Assembly: GCA_034422735.1 (NCBI GenBank)
Contig: DAOUJL010000011.1
Coordinates: forward strand, 1 to 38,245
Length of the DNA: 38,245 bases
Source of the DNA: CATOSD01 sp034422735
Lineage (GTDB): Bacteria; Chloroflexota; Dehalococcoidia; Lucifugimonadales; CATOSD01
Direction: 5' to 3'
Made by a program: the position numbers and the translations under genes. The notes under the pieces are model-generated. The model did no database searches, was not told the origin of the DNA, and worked only from the letters and a program-made list of their open reading frames with translations. Positions within the stretch are counted from its first letter, which is position 1, and every line of letters starts with the position of its first letter. Shown here piece by piece: positions 32,981 through 38,245 of the stretch.

Positions 32981-35269
32981 TTGACTGAGAGACTGGCCCG
33001 CCTGGGCGCCCGTAGACCCTGGCTGACGATTGCCGTATGGATCGTGTTGCTGGCGATTGCCGCCGCGATCATCGCCCAACTCCTTGGATCCGCTACCACC
33101 ACCGATCTGCGGCTGTCCGGCGCCTACGAGTCTCAGCGAGCCGACGCGCTGCTGGAGGAGCGGCTGCGTGGGCCGGCCAAGTCGGCGGAGATAGTGATAG
33201 TGCAGTCGCCGACCCTCACTGTCGATGACACCGCGTTCCGCGCCAAGGTGGAGGCGGTCCACCAGCGGATCGTGGCGCTCGGCCCCGGCACGATAGCGGG
33301 CGGCATAGACGGCCAGCCCCTGTTCCACTACTACCAGGCCATCGATCCCGCGTCGCAGCTAGGCCCGGAGGTGCTGCAACGGCTGCTGCCCATCCTGGTC
33401 TCGGCCAAGGGCAACACGGTGCTGCTCCACTACACGCTCGCCGGGGACATCCAGGAGGCCATCGGGAACGTCGCCGACGTCATGAGCATCGTGGAGGAGG
33501 AGAACGGCAGGGACGGCTTCCGAGTTCTCATCGGCGGAGACGCCAGCGTCGCCTACGAGAACAATGAGCTGGCCACCCACGACCTGGAGAGGGGCGAGCG
33601 TTTCGGCGTGCCGGTGGCGCTGCTGGTGCTGCTGGTGCTCTTCGGCGCGGTGGTGGCCACAATGCTGCCGCTGGGGCTGGCTATCGTGGCCATCATCGCC
33701 GCCTTGGCGGCGGTCGCGGTGGTCGGACAGTTCGGACAGTTGCTCTTCTTCGTCACCATGATGGTGGTCATGATCGGGTTGGCGGTGGGAATCGACTATT
33801 CGCTGCTCATCGTCTCCAGGTTCAAGGAGGAGCTGAAGCACGGATACGACCCCAAGGAGGCCGTCGCCAGGACCGGCAACACCGCCGGGCGCACGGTGTT
33901 CTTCAGCGGAGCGACGGTGGTCCTGGCGCTCGTGGGGCTGTTCATAGTGCCTGCGTCCTTCTACCAGTCCCTCGCGCTGGGCGCGATACTGGTGGTGATA
34001 GCGTCGCTCGCGGCCACGCTGACGCTGCTGCCGGCGGTGCTGGCGCTTCTCGGCCCGCGGGTGGACCTGCTGACCATTCCGTTCCTCACCAAGTTCTCAC
34101 TGAAGAGCCCCGAGGAGACCGAGCAAGGTTTCTGGGAGGCCATCACACGCGCTGTGACGCGGCGTCCGGTTGTGAGCATTCTCGTTGTCGGCATACCGAT
34201 GGTGCTCGTCACCCTCTTCTACTTCAACATCGGCGTCTTCGGCATCGACGGCATCAAGACCGGCCTGAACGACGTCAACACCTTCCCGGAGGTCTCCGAG
34301 ACGAAGGAAGCCTTCATCGTCCTCAAGGAGGAGTTTTCCGTCGGGGAGGTCAACCCGGCCGGCATACTAAGCCCCGCCGAGATAGTCATCGACGGCGACC
34401 TGAACGACCCCCGCGTGCAGGAGGCGATTGAGCAACTCCAAGCTTCACTCATCGAATCGCCGGACTTTCCTATGGACCCCTTGCCGCTGCAGCCCAACGA
34501 CAGTCTCGAACTCGCACTGCTTACGCTGCCCTTCCCTGGGGAGTCGACCAGCCGCGCGGCGGTGGTGCACATGGAGACTCTGCGGGACGAACTCATCCCG
34601 GCGGCCTTCGACGGCGTGCCCGCCCAGGTCTACGTCGGCGGGCTGACCGCCGAGAGCGCCGACTTCTACGGCATCGTGGACACCTACACCCCCATCGTGT
34701 TCGCGTTCGTGCTGGGGCTGAGCTTCATCATACTGATGATGGTCTTTCGCTCGATAGTCATACCCATCAAGGCCATCATCATGAACCTGCTCTCGGTGGG
34801 CGCCACCTACGGCCTGCTGGTGCTGGTGTTCCAGAAGGGCGTCGGAACCGACCTGTTCGGATTCGACCGAGCCGTGGTCATCGACGCCTGGCTGCCGCTG
34901 TTCCTGTTCACCATTCTGTTCGGGCTTTCCATGGACTACCACGTGTTCCTGCTCAGCCGCATCAGGGAGCGTTACGACGAGACCGGCAACAACGCGGAGG
35001 CTGTGGCCTACGGGCTGCGCTCGACCGCCGGCATCATCACCGGCGCGGCGCTGATCATGGTCGTGGTGTTCGGAGCCTTCGCCACCGGCGACCTGATAGT
35101 CAACCAACTCATGGGATTCGGCCTCGCCGTGGCCGTACTGCTGGACGCGACGCTGGTGCGTTCGGTGCTGGTGCCGGCGAGCATGGAGGTGCTCGGCAGG
35201 GGCAACTGGTATCTGCCGTCCTGGCTGCACTGGCTGCCCGACCTGCGCGTCGAGGCCGAAGAGGGCTAG
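32981..35269 (+). CDS. MMPL family (RND superfamily) transporter
   Basis: 762 residues from TTG 32981, which has GAGG (32970-32973) seven bases upstream. Two repeated halves, each with a membrane helix, a large extracytoplasmic loop and a bundle of five to six helices. 'GLAVGIDYSLLIVSRFKEEL' near 270 and 'LFGLSMDYHVFLLSRIRERYDE' near 650 are the paired proton-relay segments of MMPL proteins. 'EAVARTGNTAGRTVFFSGATVVLALVGL' and 'GLRSTAGIITGAALIMVVVFG' are the helices after them. Such proteins move lipids or hydrophobic compounds outward; the cargo here is unknown. Its stop overlaps that of the convergent DinB gene in CTAG. Confidence 0.93.
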   Translation: MTERLARLGARRPWLTIAVWIVLLAIAAAIIAQLLGSATTTDLRLSGAYESQRADALLEERLRGPAKSAEIVIVQSPTLTVDDTAFRAKVEAVHQRIVALGPGTIAGGIDGQPLFHYYQAIDPASQLGPEVLQRLLPILVSAKGNTVLLHYTLAGDIQEAIGNVADVMSIVEEENGRDGFRVLIGGDASVAYENNELATHDLERGERFGVPVALLVLLVLFGAVVATMLPLGLAIVAIIAALAAVAVVGQFGQLLFFVTMMVVMIGLAVGIDYSLLIVSRFKEELKHGYDPKEAVARTGNTAGRTVFFSGATVVLALVGLFIVPASFYQSLALGAILVVIASLAATLTLLPAVLALLGPRVDLLTIPFLTKFSLKSPEETEQGFWEAITRAVTRRPVVSILVVGIPMVLVTLFYFNIGVFGIDGIKTGLNDVNTFPEVSETKEAFIVLKEEFSVGEVNPAGILSPAEIVIDGDLNDPRVQEAIEQLQASLIESPDFPMDPLPLQPNDSLELALLTLPFPGESTSRAAVVHMETLRDELIPAAFDGVPAQVYVGGLTAESADFYGIVDTYTPIVFAFVLGLSFIILMMVFRSIVIPIKAIIMNLLSVGATYGLLVLVFQKGVGTDLFGFDRAVVIDAWLPLFLFTILFGLSMDYHVFLLSRIRERYDETGNNAEAVAYGLRSTAGIITGAALIMVVVFGAFATGDLIVNQLMGFGLAVAVLLDATLVRSVLVPASMEVLGRGNWYLPSWLHWLPDLRVEAEEG

Positions 35270-35778
35270 CCATCCAGACCGCGCCGCAGGCCCCTCAGGT
35301 ACGCGACCTGGCCGGTGTGTTGCGCAAGCTCCACGATCAGGTGGCTGAACATCCTGCCGATGGTGTAGCCGGGCCGGTTTCCGCGGCCCGGAGCGTGACC
35401 GAGGTCACTTTCGGTCAGCGATTCTAGGTAGGTGAAAGTCTCGGTTCGAACGCTCTCGTAGTACTCGATGATGTCTGACAGATCGAAGCGCGGCAAATCG
35501 CGGACCTGTTGGGCCGAATACCCGTACCCGCCCTCGGTTGCGGGTATTCCCAGCTTCTCGTCCCATCCGTCCCGCGCCCAGACCGGCTCCACGCCCTTGG
35601 CGAATCCCTGGACCCAGCTATCCTCCACCCTGGCCATGTGCCAGACGGCGAAGTCGATGTGGTGCGATTCGGGGCCGGGCTGGAATCGGCGCTCCTCCGG
35701 CGTAAGGCCGTCCAGCGCCGTCGTCAGGTCTTCGTAGTACTCCTCCAACCCCATGCGAACTATCTGTATTGAATCCAT
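35266..35778 (-). CDS. DinB-family four-helix protein
   Basis: 170 residues. A DinB-like helical bundle with a putative metal triad: His in 'AVWHMARVED' near 46 and the paired 'HLIVELAQHTGQVAYLRGL' near 145-155. The N-terminal 'EYYEDLTTALDGLTPEERRFQP' and the final 'HTGQVAYLRGL' are family hallmarks. Many DinB-type proteins are thiol-dependent S-transferases or have unknown roles; none can be picked here. GGAGG (35785-35789) lies six bases before ATG 35778. Convergent with the MMPL gene. Confidence 0.88.
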   Translation of the reverse strand: MDSIQIVRMGLEEYYEDLTTALDGLTPEERRFQPGPESHHIDFAVWHMARVEDSWVQGFAKGVEPVWARDGWDEKLGIPATEGGYGYSAQQVRDLPRFDLSDIIEYYESVRTETFTYLESLTESDLGHAPGRGNRPGYTIGRMFSHLIVELAQHTGQVAYLRGLRRGLDG

Positions 35779-35829
35779 CTGCTTCCTCCAGAGTTGATGG
35801 GTGGTGGGAAGCCCATAAGTCTCAATGAG

Positions 35830-35858
35830 TTGACAATCCCCAAGCTAATCACTATCTT
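35830..35858 (+). promoter_or_regulatory. Strong candidate promoter of the ABC permease operon
   Basis: Consensus -35 TTGACA (35830-35835), an exact 17-base spacer, and TATCTT (35853-35858). Predicted start is near 35865, which would give a leader of about 300 bases before the first permease. Confidence 0.65.
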
Positions 35859-35898
35859 ACCACCCACAAGAGACTAGTTCGTTTGAACTTTGAGCCGT

Positions 35899-35916
35899 CA
35901 CACGAATTGTCGTGTG
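35899..35916 (+). terminator. Hairpin with T-rich tail, possible attenuator
   Basis: Perfect 7-bp stem CACACGA-attg-TCGTGTG followed by GTTTTCCCTTTCTC. It lies within the transcribed leader about 35 bases after the predicted start. The tail is T-rich rather than a clean T-run, so it may be an attenuator or simply a structured leader element. Confidence 0.4.
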
Positions 35917-35947
35917 GTTTTCCCTTTCTCTCAGGGGAGGTGACTCG

Positions 35948-36055
35948 ATGCTCTCACTACGACTCTGGCACATGTTGGCGGCGTGTATCTGGCTGTTTCA
36001 GGAAGCGCCAGTTCGAGACTTCCCTGATCTAGTGACCGAACACATCAGGCGGTGA
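35948..36055 (+). CDS. Possible 35-residue leader peptide
   Basis: ATG 35948 is preceded by GGGGAGGTGA, the best Shine-Dalgarno sequence in the window, with a five-base spacer. The peptide begins 'MLSLRLWHMLAACIWLFQEA', hydrophobic with two Trp, then a charged tail and TGA at 36053. It lies between a hairpin and the ABC permease genes. It could be a regulatory leader peptide or a small membrane-associated protein. Not recognised; only the initiation signal supports it. Confidence 0.45.
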   Translation: MLSLRLWHMLAACIWLFQEAPVRDFPDLVTEHIRR

Positions 36056-36165
36056 ACTTAACGAGCTACTGAAGAACGCGCGCAGAACCGGCGAGCCGTT
36101 GGTCGAACAGCCTACGGCGTCGATCAGGGCTGGCTTCACGGTCGGGAAGTGGGGTGTAAGTCCAC

Positions 36166-37140
36166 GTGGGCAGATTCCTTGCAAGACGCATACCTCGCGC
36201 CTTTGTCGTCCTAATCGTAATCTCCTCCATAGTATTCTTCACGACGCGCCTGTCCGGCGACGTTGTGGGGATGATGCTGGGAGAGCGTGTGGAACCCGGC
36301 CAGGAAGAGGTGATCCGCAAGCAGCTTGGGCTGGACCGCCCTCTGATCGTCCAGTTCGGGGACTTCTGGTGGGACATCCTCCACGGCGACTGGGGCAACT
36401 CGATATGGAGGCATCAGTCCGCACTGTCGCTCGTGAGCGCGCGGCTGCCGGCAACCTTGGAACTGGCGGTGGCGTCATTCATCATCACCGTTGTCCTCGC
36501 CATTCCAGCCGGGATCTTCGCCGCCGTCAGGAGGGGATCGAAGTCCGACCAGGCGGTGATGTCGATCGCCGTGCTGGGCCAAGCGTGGCCCAGCTTCTGG
36601 ATGGGAATCATCATGATACTGGTCTTCTCCGTGCAGCTCGGCTGGTTCCCCACGCACGGCCGCGGAGACGCCACCGCGTTCTTCGGCGTAGAGTTGCTCA
36701 GCTTCAGCTTTCACACGTTAGACGGTTTGAAGCACCTCGTCCTGCCCGCCATCGTGCTCGCCTTTCTGCCGATGGCCATCATCGCCCGCATCACACGCTC
36801 GGCGATGCTGGAGGTCCTCAGGCAGGACTACATACGCACCGCGAGGGCCAAGGGGCTGCACGAGAGTGCCGTCTTGCTTAGCCACGCGGTGAAGAACGCC
36901 GCTATCCCGGTAGTGACGATAGTCGGCATTCAGACCGGGTTCTTCCTTGCCGGGGCGGTCATCACCGAGACGGTGTTCGCCTGGCCCGGCCTCGGTCGCG
37001 AGGCGATAGAGGCCATCCAGAAGCGGGACTTCGCCGTCGTGCAGGCCGCTATCATCGTCATCGCCTCCATCTTCGTTTTCGTGAATCTCATCGTCGACAT
37101 GATCTACGGATTTCTGGACCCGAGGATAAGGTACAGCTAG
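36166..37140 (+). CDS. ABC transporter permease, dipeptide/oligopeptide/nickel type (DppB-like)
   Basis: 324 residues from GTG 36166. N-terminal 'GRFLARRIPRAFVVLIVISSIVFF' is the first helix of DppB-type permeases. The ~100-residue segment 'EEVIRKQLGLDRPLIVQFGDFWWDILHGDWGNS' and the coupling loop 'DYIRTARAKGLHESAVLLSHAVKNA' near 225 are diagnostic, and 'ETVFAWPGLGREAIEAIQKRD' follows. Six helices expected. No strong Shine-Dalgarno sequence. It pairs with the DppC-like gene 15 bases downstream. The substrate-binding protein and ATPases are not in the window, so the substrate class is open. Confidence 0.95.
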   Translation: MGRFLARRIPRAFVVLIVISSIVFFTTRLSGDVVGMMLGERVEPGQEEVIRKQLGLDRPLIVQFGDFWWDILHGDWGNSIWRHQSALSLVSARLPATLELAVASFIITVVLAIPAGIFAAVRRGSKSDQAVMSIAVLGQAWPSFWMGIIMILVFSVQLGWFPTHGRGDATAFFGVELLSFSFHTLDGLKHLVLPAIVLAFLPMAIIARITRSAMLEVLRQDYIRTARAKGLHESAVLLSHAVKNAAIPVVTIVGIQTGFFLAGAVITETVFAWPGLGREAIEAIQKRDFAVVQAAIIVIASIFVFVNLIVDMIYGFLDPRIRYS

Positions 37141-37155
37141 CAGCGCCAGAGGATT

Positions 37156-38088
37156 ATGCAGGATACAGGCATTTCGGCAGCGCCACTGCGACGAAACGCG
37201 AATCTCAGTCTGCTCGAGAAGATCAAGCGGCTGAGAATCCGGTTCATGGCGTGGTTCGGGATAGCCATGCTCATCCTGTTCTCTCTCGGCGCCATATTGG
37301 CAGACGTGGTCTCGCCCTACGACCCCCTGGACCAGGAGCTGACCGACGTGCTGAAGCCGCCCAGCCTCACCCCCATCGAGAGAAGCGGACGCACGTACAT
37401 AATGGGCAGCGACGACCTCGGCAGGGACGTGCTGAGCCGTGTGCTGCACGGTTCCCGCATCTCCCTTGGTATTGGCTTCGCTGCCGTAGTGGTCGGCGCC
37501 GTCACAGGCACAGCGGCCGGGCTCATCGCCGGCTTCTACTCGGGGGAGTCCGGCTTCCGAAAGTACATCGACGAGGTCATCATGGGGCTGGCGGACATCC
37601 AGCTGAGCATGCCGAGCATACTGGTGGCTATCGCCATCATCGGCTCTCTGGGGCCGGGCCTAATCAAGCTAACGCTGGTCATCGCTCTGACGGGGTGGGT
37701 GACGTACGCCCGCACCATGAGGGGCCAGGTGCTCAGCATCAAGGAGACGGAGTACGTCACCGCGGCCAAGGCGGTGGGGGCCAACACGCAGAATATAATG
37801 ATCCGCCACATCCTGCCCAACGCTTTGTCTTCGCTATTCGTGGTGGCCACGCTGGACATGGCAAGGGTCATCCTGCTGGAGGCGGGACTGAGCTTTTTGG
37901 GCCTGGGCATCCAGCCGCCAACGGCGAGCTGGGGCCAGATGCTGCAGGAGGGCAGAGGCTATCTTCACAATGGCTGGTGGCTGTCGAGCTTCCCCGGCAT
38001 CGCCCTCACTCTCATAGTGCTGGGAGTGCAGCAGATTGGAGACTGGCTGCGGGACATTCTCGATCCCGCTCTGAGAGGCACGGACTAG
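37156..38088 (+). CDS. ABC transporter permease, dipeptide/oligopeptide/nickel type (DppC-like)
   Basis: 310 residues from ATG 37156 (GAGGA just upstream). 'MAWFGIAMLILFSLGAILADVVSPYDPLDQ' is the DppC first helix, 'HYIMGSDDLGRDVLSR'-like sequence near 95 and the ATPase-coupling loop 'EYVTAAKAVGANTQNIMIRHILPNA' near 200 follow, then 'EAGLSFLGLGIQPPTASWGQML'. Five to six helices. It forms a heterodimer with the DppB-like protein. A 9-bp hairpin lies 18 bases after the stop. Confidence 0.95.
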   Translation: MQDTGISAAPLRRNANLSLLEKIKRLRIRFMAWFGIAMLILFSLGAILADVVSPYDPLDQELTDVLKPPSLTPIERSGRTYIMGSDDLGRDVLSRVLHGSRISLGIGFAAVVVGAVTGTAAGLIAGFYSGESGFRKYIDEVIMGLADIQLSMPSILVAIAIIGSLGPGLIKLTLVIALTGWVTYARTMRGQVLSIKETEYVTAAKAVGANTQNIMIRHILPNALSSLFVVATLDMARVILLEAGLSFLGLGIQPPTASWGQMLQEGRGYLHNGWWLSSFPGIALTLIVLGVQQIGDWLRDILDPALRGTD

Positions 38089-38106
38089 CAACGTCCGGTA
38101 CGGACT

Positions 38107-38128
38107 CGCCGGCGCCTCCGCGCCGGCG
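38107..38128 (+). terminator. GC-rich hairpin after the second permease
   Basis: Perfect 9-bp stem CGCCGGCGC-ctcc-GCGCCGGCG. There is no following T-run, so it is more likely an mRNA-stabilising or processing hairpin that separates expression of the next gene than a classical terminator. Confidence 0.4.
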
Positions 38129-38228
38129 CCACGACTAAGTAACTATCTCAAAATCCTAACCCACAGATGCATAGAGTGGATTCAGGGACGATATGTAAGG
38201 TTTCTCCAACAGGACCGGGAGGAACCGC

Positions 38229-38245
38229 ATGACGCAACAAGATAC
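38229..38245 (+). CDS. Start of a further gene, cut by the window edge
   Basis: ATG 38229 preceded by GGGAGG with a six-base spacer; only 'MTQQD' is visible. It lies on the same strand, 140 bases after the permease pair. It could be another transporter component, but five residues cannot show this. Confidence 0.5.

Larger units (their letters stand above)
35779..36165. other. Long leader region before the ABC permease operon
   Basis: About 390 bases. Contents: the dinB ribosome-binding site, an 8-bp inverted repeat TGGGTGGT (35798-35805) / ACCACCCA (35859-35866) flanking a promoter, a hairpin at 35899-35916, and a 35-codon mini-ORF at 35948-36055. The last 110 bases show no clear signal. Confidence 0.6.

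Noticed and set aside
1..38245. tRNA, rRNA, CRISPR arrays, insertion sequences, prophage genes
   Set aside because: No cloverleaf-like segment, regularly spaced repeats, transposase or phage protein was recognised on either strand by reading; a tRNAscan or Infernal run was not possible.

Overview
The window is high-GC bacterial chromosome, densely packed with genes on both strands. No rRNA, tRNA, CRISPR array, transposase or prophage gene was seen. Gene content suggests Chloroflexota, Dehalococcoidia/SAR202-like. Supporting points are the rpmB | fakA-fakB-recG block, a RecG with a long N-terminal extension, a zinc-ribbon-type L28, and many small-molecule catabolic enzymes (amidohydrolases, SDR, HAD, metallo-beta-lactamase fold, CoA ligase). 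The placement is inferred from gene content, not from a marker-gene comparison.

Layout. 1-361 is a gene-poor edge with one palindromic repeat. 362-2134 is an NCS2-type permease with an unusual C-terminal cytosolic domain. On the minus strand, 7222-2131 is fakA-fakB-recG, divergent from rpmB (7382-7573). metH (minus) and thiI (plus) are divergent around 11351-11415. A tandem nitroreductase (minus) precedes the plus-strand run thiL - 98-aa orphan - acyl-CoA ligase (14299-17307). A minus-strand catabolic run follows, in transcription order HAD dehalogenase, SDR, YtcJ-like amidohydrolase, MBL hydrolase (21517-17339). Next are a higBA toxin-antitoxin pair and an MFS exporter. 23873-24617 is a repeat-rich stretch without a convincing gene. 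An AT-richer patch holds a DUF429 protein and an exported protein. Then come a second amidohydrolase and a partial Na+-pumping decarboxylase set (gamma, beta, biotin carrier; minus strand). 29489-32868 is a DUF4258/YgiT-type pair followed by a RecQ helicase. An MMPL transporter, a DinB-family protein and two dipeptide/oligopeptide-type ABC permeases close the window, and one more gene starts at 38229.

Most notable is the RecQ at 30094-32868. After the helicase, zinc, RQC and HRDC parts it carries a segment that reads like region 4.2 of a primary sigma-70 factor, then a SANT/Myb-like motif and a further helix-turn-helix. Second is the NCS2-like permease, which lacks both glutamates expected in transport and ends in a degenerate histidine-kinase-like ATPase domain.

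Expression signals are also informative. Four genes (thiI, thiL, higB, oadG) have a -10-like hexamer ending only 6-8 bases before the start codon, which suggests leaderless mRNAs. TTG starts are frequent, and several are fixed by strong Shine-Dalgarno sequences. A hairpin repeat sits directly upstream of two minus-strand genes and appears to supply their ribosome-binding site. The ABC permease operon has a good promoter, a hairpin and a 35-codon mini-ORF in its leader.
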